Positions 44,219 to 53,667 of a DNA stretch of 64,000 bases are shown here, piece by piece (positions within the stretch are counted from its first letter, which is position 1; the number at the start of each line of letters is the position of its first letter). The translations under genes and the position numbers were made by a program. The notes beneath the pieces were generated by a model that saw nothing but the letters and a program-made list of their open reading frames with translations, was not told where the DNA came from and did no database searches. Origin of the DNA: Candidatus Nitrosotenuis cloacae (GTDB lineage Archaea; Thermoproteota; Nitrososphaeria; Nitrososphaerales; Nitrosopumilaceae); NCBI RefSeq assembly GCF_000955905.1, contig NZ_CP011097.1, forward strand, positions 817,957-881,956. The letters run 5' to 3'.

Positions 44219-45667
44219 TTGAGCCTTGCCATTTCCGCCATCGATTACATCAATGGCATCAAAAACGGAAGCATCACGTCTGAGGAGTTTGTTGCAAAAA
44301 CCATCGAGCACATAAAAAAGCATGAGCCTAGACTGCACGCATTTTTATCAATAAACGAGGATGCCATAGAGCAGGCACGCCAGATAGACAAGAAAGTAAA
44401 GCTAGGCCAAAAGGTTGGCGCATTTTACGGCATGCCAATATCCATCAAGGATAACATCTGCATCAAGGGTGGCAAGACAACATGCGCATCAAAGATGTTA
44501 GAGAATTACACCGCCCCATATGACGCAACAGTAGTATCAAACCTAAAATCACAGGATGCCATCATAATCGGCAAAACAAATCTAGATGAATTTGCGATGG
44601 GTGTTGCAACCGAGTTTTCAGCATTTGGCCCAAGCAAAAACCCATGGAATATAGATTATGTTCCAGGCGGCTCGTCTGGCGGTAGTGCAGTTTCGGTTGC
44701 AGGGCTGGAATCTATTCTATCGCTTGGCTCTGATACCGGCGGCTCGGTTAGAAATCCCGCCAGCTTTTGCAGCATTGTTGGCCTAAAGCCGACATACGGC
44801 CTGGTATCTAGGTATGGTTTGATATCATACTCTAATAGCATAGAGCAGATTGGCCCAATGGGTAGAAAGGTGGAGGATGTGGCGTTGTTATTGAATCACA
44901 TCGCAGGAAAAGACCCGCATGATCCCACCACACTAACAAATCCAACCTCGGACTATCTATCCGAAATCGATGTAGGGGTTTCTGGAAAAAAAATAGGCAT
45001 CATAAAGGAGATGAGTTCAGGTGCAGGCCTGGACAAAACAGTGGAATCGGTTTTCAGAAATGCGGTGTCTGCATTTGAAAAACTTGGTGCCAAAATAGAA
45101 GAAGTATCGCTAGATATGGTGGAATATACAGTTGCAACATATTATATTCTGACTACGGCCGAAGCTGGCAGCAACTTGTCCAGATATGATAATCTGAGGT
45201 ACGGGTACGATCTGGATTCTGAAGGATATGAGTTCAAGTCATACATCTCAAAAGCAAGAAGGAGTTTTGGACCAGAAGTAACCAGAAGAATGATTCTGGG
45301 CGGATTTGTCCCATCCGCTGGATTTGCAGGAAAGTACCTGCTTAAGGCACTAAAGGTCAAAAATAAGCTAAAAAAACAAATTCAGTCAGCATTTACAAAA
45401 TTTGATTATTTGATATCGCCAACAGTTCCGGTGTTGCCATTCAAATTTGGCGAAAAAATAAACGACCCACTTGCAATGTATCTGGCAGACATCAATACAG
45501 TAACTGCAAACCTTACAGGCATTCCAGCAATATCCATTCCATATGAAATAAGAAATGGCCTGCCAGTTGGCGTGCAAATTCATGCAAATATCCTGCAAGA
45601 AAAACCATTACTACAAGCAGGTTATGCACTACAGAACACCACCAAAATTCCGGAGATCACACTATGA
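44219..45667 (+). CDS. gatA: Asp/Glu-tRNA amidotransferase subunit A
   Basis: A 482-aa amidase-signature glutaminase. The Ser-cisSer-Lys triad is visible: Lys in ISIKDNICIKGG, the cis-Ser in the GGSSGGSAV loop and the nucleophilic Ser in DTGGSVRNPASFC. It releases ammonia from glutamine for GatB. TTG 44219 is used as start. It overlaps gatB by 4 nt. Confidence 0.96.
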   Translation: MSLAISAIDYINGIKNGSITSEEFVAKTIEHIKKHEPRLHAFLSINEDAIEQARQIDKKVKLGQKVGAFYGMPISIKDNICIKGGKTTCASKMLENYTAPYDATVVSNLKSQDAIIIGKTNLDEFAMGVATEFSAFGPSKNPWNIDYVPGGSSGGSAVSVAGLESILSLGSDTGGSVRNPASFCSIVGLKPTYGLVSRYGLISYSNSIEQIGPMGRKVEDVALLLNHIAGKDPHDPTTLTNPTSDYLSEIDVGVSGKKIGIIKEMSSGAGLDKTVESVFRNAVSAFEKLGAKIEEVSLDMVEYTVATYYILTTAEAGSNLSRYDNLRYGYDLDSEGYEFKSYISKARRSFGPEVTRRMILGGFVPSAGFAGKYLLKALKVKNKLKKQIQSAFTKFDYLISPTVPVLPFKFGEKINDPLAMYLADINTVTANLTGIPAISIPYEIRNGLPVGVQIHANILQEKPLLQAGYALQNTTKIPEITL

Positions 45668-47064
45668 TAGGCCTTGAAATCCACTGCCAGTTAACCAAAT
45701 TAGAAAGTAAACTGTTTTGCACATGCAAGGCAAACTATCGCGAATTTGAGCCAAACACAAACATCTGTCCCACATGCATGGGGATGCCCGGAACCCTACC
45801 AAGACTCAACAAAAAGGCAGTGGAAAAGGCAACAATGATTGCAATGGCGCTAAACTGCCACACCCCACAAAGGCTTGGGTTTTTTAGAAAAAACTATTTT
45901 TACCCAGATTTGCCAAAAAACTTTCAAATCACGCAGCTCAACATGTATGGCCCAACATCAATTGGTGATCAGGGCAAGGTATCAGTTGAGGGCAAAGAAA
46001 TACGAATCAGGCGAATCCAGCTAGAAGAGGACCCCGGCAGGCTAATCTACGAAGGCGCATCGGAGAAAACTGCAATCACACTTGTTGATTACAATCGCGC
46101 AGGCACACCACTAGTGGAGATAGTAACCGAGCCTGACTTTGATAGTCCGAGGCAGGTCCGAATCTTCCTAAATGTACTATCTGATCTATTGCAAAACTTG
46201 GATGTCTCAGACCCAACACTGGAAGGTGCAATGCGTGCAGACGCCAACGTATCAGTACAGGGTGGTCCGCGAGTTGAGGTCAAAAACATTGGCTCTTTTC
46301 ACGACTTGGAAAAAGCGATTCACTTTGAGATGACAAGACAGCAAAGTCTCAAGGAAAGAGGAATCGAAATATCACAGGAGACTCGTCACTGGGATGACAA
46401 ACGCAAAATCACCATATCATCCAGATCAAAAGAGGAAGACGAAGATTATCGGTATATTTTGGAAGGCGACATACCATGGGTTGTAATGGATAATTCCTCC
46501 ATAGAAACATGGAAAAAGAAAATGCCAGAGAGCATCAGCTCAAAAAAAGAGCGATACATCACAAAATATGGCATTCCATCTCAGGTGGCAGATGTATTAT
46601 CATCTGATAAATATTATTCTGACTTGTTCGAGCAGGCCCACAATGAAGCAAACGCAAAAGAGATTGCAAATCTGATCACCACAGATATGATGGGTTTGGT
46701 TGATACTAGAGAAAAAAGAGAACAATCAAAGCTCATACCAAGGCATCTCGCTGATCTGATTGATATGGTGAATTCTGGCAAAGTAACTCGCAGCTCGGCA
46801 AAAAATGCCCTAGTTGAAATAGTAAAATCCGGAAAATCAGTATCCGAGATAATATCCAGTACCGGCATGGCAAAGATATCAGATGAATCCGAGCTTGGCA
46901 GAATCATAGATGACATAATACTACAGGAAGGTGTGGCAGTCCAGCAGGCAGGGGAAAACCCCCAAACCATAAACTATCTGGTAGGAAAGGTAATGCAGAA
47001 AACAAATGGCAAGGCAGATCCTGCCATCACACTAAAGATATTCAAAGAGAAAATTGGAATCTGA
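45664..47064 (+). CDS. gatB: Asp/Glu-tRNA amidotransferase subunit B
   Basis: A 466-aa kinase/transamidase subunit with the GatB start (IGLEIHCQL), a CxC...CxxC zinc site (CTCKANY, CPTCMGMPG), the central FFRKNYFYPDLPKNFQITQ motif and the C-terminal YqeY-like helical tail (from about residue 320) ending LVGKVMQKTNGKADP. With GatC and GatA it amidates misacylated Asp-tRNA(Asn) in this context. The downstream gene begins 11 nt before its end. Confidence 0.96.
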   Translation: MIGLEIHCQLTKLESKLFCTCKANYREFEPNTNICPTCMGMPGTLPRLNKKAVEKATMIAMALNCHTPQRLGFFRKNYFYPDLPKNFQITQLNMYGPTSIGDQGKVSVEGKEIRIRRIQLEEDPGRLIYEGASEKTAITLVDYNRAGTPLVEIVTEPDFDSPRQVRIFLNVLSDLLQNLDVSDPTLEGAMRADANVSVQGGPRVEVKNIGSFHDLEKAIHFEMTRQQSLKERGIEISQETRHWDDKRKITISSRSKEEDEDYRYILEGDIPWVVMDNSSIETWKKKMPESISSKKERYITKYGIPSQVADVLSSDKYYSDLFEQAHNEANAKEIANLITTDMMGLVDTREKREQSKLIPRHLADLIDMVNSGKVTRSSAKNALVEIVKSGKSVSEIISSTGMAKISDESELGRIIDDIILQEGVAVQQAGENPQTINYLVGKVMQKTNGKADPAITLKIFKEKIGI

Positions 47065-47323
47065 TCTGGATGAAAATGAGGTAGAGATTGCCCGAATTAT
47101 GGTGAGATTACCGGAATTTGCATGGTTGAAAACAGCAGAGATTGCAAAAATCAAACATGAAATTAGGCACAAAATAGCAAGAACACTCCAGCAATATTAT
47201 TTGGAAAATACTAGGATGGTTCAGAGTGATTGGAGTGCTAGATTCATCCAAGCCGGCATAACAGAGGATGATGGAAAATCTGCAATATCCTGTGCAAGAA
47301 GACTGGGAATTGAAATATCATAG
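47054..47323 (+). CDS. Unrecognised 89-aa helical protein after gatB
   Basis: A TTG-started protein overlapping the gatB end by 11 nt, with helices such as TAEIAKIKHEIRHKIARTLQ and a short RRLGIEIS end. No signal peptide; one Cys. The overlap suggests operon membership and translational coupling with gatB, but a link to tRNA amidation is inference. Nothing identifies a family. Confidence 0.6.
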   Translation: MESDLDENEVEIARIMVRLPEFAWLKTAEIAKIKHEIRHKIARTLQQYYLENTRMVQSDWSARFIQAGITEDDGKSAISCARRLGIEIS

Positions 47324-47400
47324 CATCATGTGCGGATTCATGCAATGTTTGTCTGATTTGAACACACTATACCATAGGTTGCAAATCTGATGAATCCACA

Positions 47401-48477
47401 TTGGATTTGGGCCTCAGCATAGCAATAGGTGGTGGAATAATTTGTGCAACGGTACTGTTGGTTTTATCAATAATGTTTTCCCTTACTACTCAGACCTACG
47501 AGGTAAACTCGGCAAGGTCCCAAAGCTCAGAATTGGAGCGGACTCTAATTCACACAAATTTTACCATCAGTGATTTGTATGCACAATCCGGCAGTGACAG
47601 AGTAAGCTTTACACTACAAAATACAGGTCTTGAAAAACTATGGAATTATAACAAATTCGCAGTAATTGTAAAGTATAACGCAACCATTACGGGAAACCCA
47701 GTCCTTACATCAGAATATCTAACATATGATTCAACGACTGCATTTGGTGGGGCTGGAGTAAGCAGTGGAAGCACTCAGTTTGCAAGGCCGGATCAAGACG
47801 TATCAAAGGAAAACTGGGATGATGCAGTTGGTGGCGATAATGATGACATTCTGTATGATGAGGTCGACGAATCTACTCAAAACGATACTGACTATGCAAC
47901 ATCCGGTTCATTGAGTCTGCTGGATACCAGCGAAACTTGGGAGACGGGACTAACAAACGTCATAGATCCGCAGACGTCATCAAATCACATTGTAAAGTAT
48001 GTGTATCGAAAAAACACATCAGGTGGAAACGTAATTGATCTTACGGTAAGGCTGATGCAAGGAAGCACTACAATAGCATCCTGGACACACACCAATATAG
48101 GAAACACATTCACGCTTGCATCCCAGACGCTAAGTGTAGGTGAGACTGATTCCATAACAAATTATTCCGATCTTAGATTGAGATTTACTGGAACATACTC
48201 AAGCGGACTTGCTGCAAGGACAGTGCAAATTTCTTGGGCGGAATTTGAGGTTCCAGCGGCAAGCGGGATTTATGATTGCTCATTGGTATCAGTTACTGCC
48301 GGCAAGTGGACCATAGATAGAATAATGAGTGATCTGATGGATCCTCGCATCCTAAACTCAAATGAGGACAGTCGAGTCTGCATTAGACTATCCAATAATG
48401 TGCATTCTGGGAGCAATGTCTTGGTAAGTGTGGCAACAGATCTTGGCAAAACAGAATCTGATTCAATCAACACATGA
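47401..48477 (+). CDS. Archaellum/pilin-like surface protein (FlaF/FlaG-type)
   Basis: A 358-aa protein with a short N-terminus and one hydrophobic helix (about 4-26), then a beta-sandwich with the FlaF/FlaG-like phrase FTLQNTGLEKLWNYNKFAVIVKY (split: residues about 75-98). A large Ser/Thr/Asp-rich insert (100-270) follows, then VSVTAGKWTIDRI with one Cys pair (about 295 and 325). TTG 47401 is used. A pilin-like or archaellum-linked role is plausible; no other arl/fla gene is adjacent. Confidence 0.6.
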   Translation: MDLGLSIAIGGGIICATVLLVLSIMFSLTTQTYEVNSARSQSSELERTLIHTNFTISDLYAQSGSDRVSFTLQNTGLEKLWNYNKFAVIVKYNATITGNPVLTSEYLTYDSTTAFGGAGVSSGSTQFARPDQDVSKENWDDAVGGDNDDILYDEVDESTQNDTDYATSGSLSLLDTSETWETGLTNVIDPQTSSNHIVKYVYRKNTSGGNVIDLTVRLMQGSTTIASWTHTNIGNTFTLASQTLSVGETDSITNYSDLRLRFTGTYSSGLAARTVQISWAEFEVPAASGIYDCSLVSVTAGKWTIDRIMSDLMDPRILNSNEDSRVCIRLSNNVHSGSNVLVSVATDLGKTESDSINT

Positions 48478-48518
48478 CCCAAGAAAACATAAAACATTGT
48501 ACCCCCAAAATATGATGT

Positions 48519-49871
48519 TTGAAGAGTCTTGTTTTGTTATTGCTGGCAATCATGGTATCGACTACATCAGCATTTGCTTTTGCAGAAGATATTAGTCACT
48601 TTCCATACAATGGGATTTGCGCTCCGGGATTCGTACCATTAGATGAGATATGCGTTTTAAATGACAGGTGTGGCCCTGGTGCATATCCAGGAAAGGTCTG
48701 TACGATGGATGGTAAGACATTTCCATATCTTAGCCCTCGCCAACAAGGAAATGCCGGAATATCTGCGGAAAATGTAATCTGCGCAGAAGGCCTAGAACTT
48801 GTTTTCAAGGCAAGCAATGGAGCCCCTGCCTGTGTCAAGCCAGAATCCATCACAAAGATAGAGGACCGTGGCGGATGGCAAAAATCAAGGCCAGACCTTG
48901 CGTGCACTCTTGAATACGCACCAGTTTGCGGCGTCAATAACATCACATATGGAAATGCCTGCATGCTAAGTGCGGATCACATTGCACTAAAAAACAAGGG
49001 AGAATGTACTGCAAATCCAGAAGAGCGAGGCGGTGTATTTCCAAACACATTTGATTATACCATAAATGCGCCAGAGATAGATTCGGATAAAGGATATTTT
49101 GTTGAGGAAATAGCAGATGGGCTATACTGGCTTGTGGGAAGCGGCTACCAAACAATGTTTCTTACTACTGGGGAGGGAGTGATTGCAATTGATGCGCCAC
49201 AACCAATCAGCCAAAAATACATCGATGCAATAAGCGAGGTTACAGATGAGCCAATAACTCACATGATCTATTCTCATTACCACCAAGACCATACTGGTGC
49301 TGCAGGCCAGATATTTCCACAAGACATTACATACATTTCACACCAAGAAACAGCTGATTCCATAGTGCAGGAAAACGATACTGAGAGGCCGATCCCAAGT
49401 GTAACATTTGAGGACAACTATACTCTGACGATTGGTAGCCAGACATTAGAGCTGTACCACATTGGTAATTTTCACTCCAGTGGAGATATTGTGATTTATT
49501 CCCCATTCCACAAAGTTGCCATGGTAGTTGATCTGATACGCCCAGGAATTACTCCATATCGGGCATTTGCAGTAACACCAGACATCGAACAATACATCAA
49601 TGCCCATTATACATTGGTGGAGGATTTTGACTTTGATGTCATGGTTTCAGGCCATACCGGAATTTTGGCAACAAAAGAGCATATCAAGACAAACAAGCAA
49701 TTCACACTAGATGTCATGGAAAACGCCGAAAATGCACTTCAGGTTCAGAACTCGGATCCAGTACAGACATGTGTAGATGACACCATTAAACAGTGGAGTG
49801 GAAGGCTGGAAAAACTAGATGAATTCATGGTAGAGCACTGTACTGCGATGATCAACTATCTATCCGAATAA
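48519..49871 (+). CDS. Secreted Kazal-like plus metallo-beta-lactamase-fold hydrolase
   Basis: A 450-aa protein with a signal peptide (about 1-23). After a Cys-rich N-terminal part (about 35-75), a Kazal-type inhibitor segment spans C129-C163 ([16 protein letters not shown]), with 4 of the usual 6 Cys. The C-terminal MBL domain (about 190-415) keeps H253-Y-H255-Q-D257-H258 and later His in GNFHSSGD and VSGHTG, a complete zinc set. The substrate is unknown. Leaderless TTG 48519. Confidence 0.85.
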   Translation: MKSLVLLLLAIMVSTTSAFAFAEDISHFPYNGICAPGFVPLDEICVLNDRCGPGAYPGKVCTMDGKTFPYLSPRQQGNAGISAENVICAEGLELVFKASNGAPACVKPESITKIEDRGGWQKSRPDLACTLEYAPVCGVNNITYGNACMLSADHIALKNKGECTANPEERGGVFPNTFDYTINAPEIDSDKGYFVEEIADGLYWLVGSGYQTMFLTTGEGVIAIDAPQPISQKYIDAISEVTDEPITHMIYSHYHQDHTGAAGQIFPQDITYISHQETADSIVQENDTERPIPSVTFEDNYTLTIGSQTLELYHIGNFHSSGDIVIYSPFHKVAMVVDLIRPGITPYRAFAVTPDIEQYINAHYTLVEDFDFDVMVSGHTGILATKEHIKTNKQFTLDVMENAENALQVQNSDPVQTCVDDTIKQWSGRLEKLDEFMVEHCTAMINYLSE

Positions 49872-49957
49872 CTTTTCAGCATATCAAATAGTTTGATAGT
49901 ATTGTAAACTTGGAAAATGTTGTGTGATGTTATGGGTGAGTTTTTTCTTGAGAAAGT

Positions 49958-51184
49958 TTATTTTCTGATTTTTTTGATTTCCTGAGACACTAGCGGCAAA
50001 AACGCCCCAACATCAGTTACTATACCTAGTGCCTGCCAGGTACCCCTATCCATGAGCTTGGTTACAGTTGGCTGTGAGATATCCACCACTATTACCTTAA
50101 CGTGTGCTGGCAACATGTTACCAGTAGCTATGGAATGCAACATTGTAGATACCATGATTACCATCTTTGCCTCCTTGAGGACTTTTTTGTATTCTTTTTG
50201 GGCAACTGCAGTATCTGTGATCACATCCGGCAATGGCCCATCATCCCTAATAGAGCCTGCCAGAATGTATGGAATCTTTTTTTTGACACATTCATACAGG
50301 ATGCCGCGTCTCAGCTCGCCCTTTTTTACCATGTTAGAGATAGAGCCTGCTCGAAATACTGCATTTATTGTATCCATGTGGTTTCGGTGTCCCTTGACAG
50401 CAAGTGAGCCGTCATGGACATTCATGCCAAGAGATGTACCTAATGTGGCATATTCTATATCATGGACTGCCAAGGCATTTCCTGCCAATATCCCATCAAT
50501 GTAGCCCAGTCTGATCAGTTCTGCAACAGAATCAGCTGCACCAGTGTGAACGATGGCAGGACCACCAACCAAGAGTATCTTTCCGCCAGATTTTTTTGTC
50601 CTGAAAATATCCTCGGCTACTTTTTTTGCAATGTGCTGTGTTGGTCGCTCAGAGGAGCTGCTACTACCCATAAATGCAAACACGTTAGAGCCCTCCCTTG
50701 GTCGCTCTGGCGGTGTTATTTTTACGCCAGACTCACCCACTACTACAAGGTCACCCTTTTTGATGTCACGAATTGGTGTGCAGCTTGCTTTGCCGTTTTT
50801 GACTACAATGCACTTGTCCATCATCATGTTATCTACTAGTACCCACTTGTCAGACAGTAAGATTTCCGTGGTATTGTTTGTAGTAGAATAGAAATCATCT
50901 GGCATTACCATGTCTTTTGGTGCCGCCTTTAGGGATACATTTTTGCCAATTGTCGCAGTTGCACCCTCCCTGTATACCTGCTCTAGAATTTTATCCAGAT
51001 GGTCTTGGGTTTTTCCCTGGATTTGCAGCTTGGCATAGCTTGGCTCTTTTTTCTTTTTTCCCACATTCATTTGTAGGACCTCAAACTCGCCGCCAAGGTC
51101 CATTATAACATCAAATATCTTGGTTAGTATCATGGAGTCAATTAGGTGTCCTCGCACCTCCACCTCGGATGAAAACTTGGTCAT
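49958..51184 (-). CDS. Archaeal ornithine cyclodeaminase (LOR/SDH-type, TIGR00300)
   Basis: A 408-aa protein of the archaeal family that turns ornithine to proline with NAD; it is unrelated to the bacterial mu-crystallin enzyme. The N-terminal LOR-like region (VEVRGHLIDSMILTKIFDVI) and the C-terminal nucleotide fold (ILLVGGPAIVHTGAADSV, GILAGNALAVHDIE, LGTSLG) are present. It may be the route to proline here, as no proBAC is in the window. ATG 51184 is well placed. Confidence 0.85.
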   Translation of the reverse strand: MTKFSSEVEVRGHLIDSMILTKIFDVIMDLGGEFEVLQMNVGKKKKEPSYAKLQIQGKTQDHLDKILEQVYREGATATIGKNVSLKAAPKDMVMPDDFYSTTNNTTEILLSDKWVLVDNMMMDKCIVVKNGKASCTPIRDIKKGDLVVVGESGVKITPPERPREGSNVFAFMGSSSSSERPTQHIAKKVAEDIFRTKKSGGKILLVGGPAIVHTGAADSVAELIRLGYIDGILAGNALAVHDIEYATLGTSLGMNVHDGSLAVKGHRNHMDTINAVFRAGSISNMVKKGELRRGILYECVKKKIPYILAGSIRDDGPLPDVITDTAVAQKEYKKVLKEAKMVIMVSTMLHSIATGNMLPAHVKVIVVDISQPTVTKLMDRGTWQALGIVTDVGAFLPLVSQEIKKIRK

Positions 51185-51258
51185 TTGACTATGATACTCT
51201 GGGTGTCGAATTTAAAATATGTCTCATATACAATATTTGACAAGCACAAAACAATCTA

Positions 51259-51606
51259 CTATACTGGCAGGATAACTTTGCCTTCAAATTTCGGTATGTT
51301 GTCCTTTTGGAACTGCTCTACGATTTGGTCGCACTGGTCCTTTTGTATTCCCTGGACTAGTGCTTTTGTGAAACCATTCTTATCACAAATAGAGATAATG
51401 TACCCGCTGGTGTCAGTGAGAACAAATCCGCTGGACTCATCCACCACCGCATACAGGTTTTCCTCACCAACCGGTTCCCATATGTCGGATTTTGTGTCGC
51501 GCAGAGCAAGTGCTGGCATTGCTCTATTGTTTGTAAGCTTGTTGAGATATTCGCGGGATGTTGCAACTCGTTTTTTTCCCAGAGTCAGTGCTTGAAAGTA
51601 TTGCAA
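51259..51606 (-). CDS. Unrecognised 115-aa protein
   Basis: TTG 51606 is chosen because a TATA-like TTTTAATAA on the minus strand lies about 28 nt upstream; the longer frame runs through the divergent gene and is rejected. The protein has LTLGKKRVATSREYL at its start and a strand-rich middle (LYAVVDESSGFVL, YIISICDKNGF), with a helical end (DQIVEQFQKDNIPKF). It could be a compact alpha+beta domain. No family. Confidence 0.55.
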   Translation of the reverse strand: MQYFQALTLGKKRVATSREYLNKLTNNRAMPALALRDTKSDIWEPVGEENLYAVVDESSGFVLTDTSGYIISICDKNGFTKALVQGIQKDQCDQIVEQFQKDNIPKFEGKVILPV

Positions 51607-51658
51607 GTATCTTGGATTAGTGCAATAATTATTAAAACGTAAGGCAGTCGATAGTGTA
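51607..51658. promoter_or_regulatory. 52-nt bidirectional promoter
   Basis: One AT-rich core (about 51625-51640, aataattattaaaacg) offers a TATA box to both strands: the minus start TTG 51606 and the plus start ATG 51659 are each about 25-29 nt away. The two unknown genes therefore probably share regulatory access. Confidence 0.5.
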
Positions 51659-51961
51659 ATGCCACTGACAAACCAAGTCATCATACTCTTAAATGAAATA
51701 ACTACCCAAGTACAAAACAAAAAAGCCCTCACCCCACAAGATGAATCACTAATCAAAGAGATATTTAACAAGATGTTAAGCTGCGGTCAATATTACAATG
51801 TAGAAGAGATTGAATCTTGGTTTGAAAACGAGGGAACTTGGACTCACAGACCAACCATAATCCGAATAACCAACATGTCTCATTATGTCCAGTCTAGATT
51901 TGATCAGGCACCAAAAAAGCTCAACGTAATAAAAGAGCCAGACGATTGTGGCTGCCACTAG
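51659..51961 (+). CDS. Unrecognised 100-aa protein with C-terminal CGCH
   Basis: A helical N-terminal half (EITTQVQNKKALTPQDESLI) and a central MLSCGQYYNVEEIESWFENEG segment that reads as a helix-turn-helix-like element, then a tail ending DDCGCH. Three Cys and His could bind metal, the last close together (C-G-C-H). No signal peptide. It ends 4 nt inside the convergent gene. Function unknown. Confidence 0.6.
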   Translation: MPLTNQVIILLNEITTQVQNKKALTPQDESLIKEIFNKMLSCGQYYNVEEIESWFENEGTWTHRPTIIRITNMSHYVQSRFDQAPKKLNVIKEPDDCGCH

Positions 51962-52188
51962 GATTCCAGTTTTTCCAGTAATTTAGCTACGGTCTTGCTG
52001 TTATCTGCTCTTTGGGATAAGATTTCATCCACTCGTTTTTGGACTATAACGGTTTTCTCAGATGTAATCAGCTGAAAGTATTCCTCATCCAATGTGTTGT
52101 TTGCCTGCAGTCTCTTTATTATCTCAAATAATATTCCAATGAGTTCGTTTTGGGCTCGAATAAGGTCATCCTTTTCTGAAATCGACAT
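51958..52188 (-). CDS. Small coiled-coil protein (76 aa)
   Basis: From ATG 52188 the protein is almost entirely helical, with heptad-like leucine/isoleucine spacing (LIRAQNELIGILFEIIKRLQ). No Cys. It is downstream of the HD-hydrolase gene with a 14-nt gap, so probably co-transcribed. A structural or adaptor role is possible. Confidence 0.6.
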   Translation of the reverse strand: MSISEKDDLIRAQNELIGILFEIIKRLQANNTLDEEYFQLITSEKTVIVQKRVDEILSQRADNSKTVAKLLEKLES

Positions 52189-52202
52189 GCTCCAGATCAC
52201 AT

Positions 52203-52769
52203 CTACGAGTTTAAGAGTATTTTCTGCAGCAATTTTTTGATTTTCGGATCTGTTATCTGTTTTTTTGCAGAGTCAAAGAATGGTTTTAGTTTTTGCTTGG
52301 AATAACCAAATTTTTTGTAGATGTTTGCCTGCAGCGCCATTTCCAGTTTGTCTACTTGATGGAGCAGTTTTGCTTCCGGGGTTTGATTTTTTTGGTATTC
52401 CATCCAAATTGCATGATATTGATTTTTGGTTTTTGGTTCTAATGTTGAGAGAATTTTTTTCATTGCTAGGTTTTCTAGTTTTGTCTTTTTTGATTTTGGT
52501 CCATCTTCTGGGGTAAGATCACCCGTAATGGATTCGGCCAAATCATGCAGTATTGCCATTTTGAGCACTTTTGCTGAGTCCAGTCGCTTTGAATCAGACA
52601 GAATCATCGCTATTGCCGCAACACCATATGCATGGTCCGCAACCGATTCAGGTCTTTTGATTCCAATCTTTTTTTGCCAGCCTGACCTCGGGATAGTCTT
52701 TAGATGTAAAATAAAATCAAAAATAGTGCTAGTATTTTCTTGTATCGCCTTCAAGTAGGCCTGATCCAT
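52203..52769 (-). CDS. HD-domain phosphohydrolase (YfbR/HDDC2-type)
   Basis: A 188-aa protein. HD metal ligands are in SVADHAYG (about residues 43-50) and ILHDLAES (about 73-80), with the later Asp in HQVDKLEMAL. Members dephosphorylate deoxynucleoside monophosphates, and the length fits. It is embedded between the C2H2 mini-protein (41-nt overlap upstream) and the coiled-coil gene, all minus strand. Confidence 0.88.
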   Translation of the reverse strand: MDQAYLKAIQENTSTIFDFILHLKTIPRSGWQKKIGIKRPESVADHAYGVAAIAMILSDSKRLDSAKVLKMAILHDLAESITGDLTPEDGPKSKKTKLENLAMKKILSTLEPKTKNQYHAIWMEYQKNQTPEAKLLHQVDKLEMALQANIYKKFGYSKQKLKPFFDSAKKQITDPKIKKLLQKILLNS

Positions 52770-52851
52770 GATGAACCCGGTCTATATGCCTTGAGAGCTC
52801 GTCTTTTGTGTCAAATTCGGATTGGCAATATGGGCATGAAACTTTGCTCAT
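52729..52851 (-). CDS. 40-residue C2H2 zinc-finger mini-protein
   Basis: ATG 52851 opens a 40-codon frame carrying one textbook C2H2 finger: C6-x2-C9, F14, L20, H23, H28 (CPYCQSEFDTKDELSRHI). A TATA-like ATTTAATAG on the minus strand lies about 28 nt upstream. It overlaps the HD gene by 41 nt in another frame. It could bind nucleic acid or a protein partner. The clean finger spacing and promoter distance support a real gene. Confidence 0.75.
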   Translation of the reverse strand: MSKVSCPYCQSEFDTKDELSRHIDRVHHGSGLLEGDTRKY

Positions 52852-52930
52852 TACCCCACACCAATCAATGCATCTATTAAATTAATTGTGATAATCAAAG
52901 GATAATAATTCCAGTCACATCACCACACCA

Positions 52931-53467
52931 TTGAAGATATACACCAAAACAGGTGATGATGGCACCACTGGATTGCAAGGCGGAAAAAGAGTATCAAAAT
53001 CAGACCTTAGAATCCAGGCATATGGTCTAGTAGATGAGATAAATTCTGTTTTGGGGATTGTACTGACTCACGAACTAGATGTAGACCTCAAGAATTTACT
53101 GACATTAATCCAAAACGAGCTGTTCGTTGCAGGCTCGGATCTGTCAAATCCAGACCTTGCAAGTACGAAAAATAGGATAGTAAATCCCATGATTCTAAAT
53201 CTGGAAAACCACATCGATAAGTTTGAAGGTGAGTTGGCTCCACTTGCAAACTTCATACTTCCTGGCGGCCACAAAATAGCATCGTTTCTACACTTGGCGC
53301 GCACAACGACTCGACGAGCAGAAACGATATTGGTGGAGTTATCAAAATCCGAGCAGATAAATCCTGAATGCCAAAAATACCTAAATCGTTTATCTGATCT
53401 TTTATTTGTCATGGCACGTCTGGTAAACAAGCGAACCAACACACCAGATGTAATATGGAAGCCATGA
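52931..53467 (+). CDS. ATP:cob(I)alamin adenosyltransferase (PduO type)
   Basis: A 178-aa protein of the PduO family that makes adenosylcobalamin from cob(I)alamin and ATP. It has N-terminal TKTGDDGTTGLQGGKRVSK, the ATP site R in QAYGLVDEINS and the C-terminal ARTTTRRAE motif. TTG 52931 is leaderless with TATA-like ataataat about 28 nt upstream. Together with cbtAB it points to an active cobalamin route. Confidence 0.95.
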   Translation: MKIYTKTGDDGTTGLQGGKRVSKSDLRIQAYGLVDEINSVLGIVLTHELDVDLKNLLTLIQNELFVAGSDLSNPDLASTKNRIVNPMILNLENHIDKFEGELAPLANFILPGGHKIASFLHLARTTTRRAETILVELSKSEQINPECQKYLNRLSDLLFVMARLVNKRTNTPDVIWKP

Positions 53468-53523
53468 GAAATTTCTCACGCACCAAAAGACACTTTAATT
53501 CCTAAATTTTGACGGAAACTGAC

Positions 53524-53597
53524 GCCAAGGTAGCTCAGCCTGGGAGAGCACTCCGCTGAAGACGGAGCCGTCGTGGATTCAAGTCCCACCCTTGGCA
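53524..53597 (+). tRNA. tRNA-Phe (anticodon GAA)
   Basis: A 74-nt cloverleaf: acceptor GCCAAGG pairs with CCTTGGC (53590-53596), discriminator A 53597, D-arm TAGCTCAGCCTGGGAGAGC, anticodon stem CTCCG/CGGAG around loop CTGAAGA with GAA, and a T arm with GTGGATTCAAGTCCCAC. No intron and no encoded CCA. The innermost T-stem position 53-61 is an A-C mismatch instead of the usual G-C. A run of eight T follows at about 53603, likely the terminator. Confidence 0.95.
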
Positions 53598-53602
53598 CAT
53601 AT

Positions 53603-53612
53603 TTTTTTTCTT
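53603..53612 (+). terminator. T-rich terminator after tRNA-Phe
   Basis: A run of consecutive T starts within 6 nt of the tRNA 3' end (acatattttttttc), the usual archaeal RNA polymerase stop signal. No hairpin is needed. Confidence 0.6.
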
Positions 53613-53667
53613 ATCTGCGATCATAATGTATGCAAAATGTTTTATCATCATTTTATTATGGTAGAAC

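Noticed and set aside
49958-51184. Plus-strand frames of 101-150 codons within the ornithine cyclodeaminase gene
   Set aside because: All overlap a conserved minus-strand enzyme and lack promoter signals.
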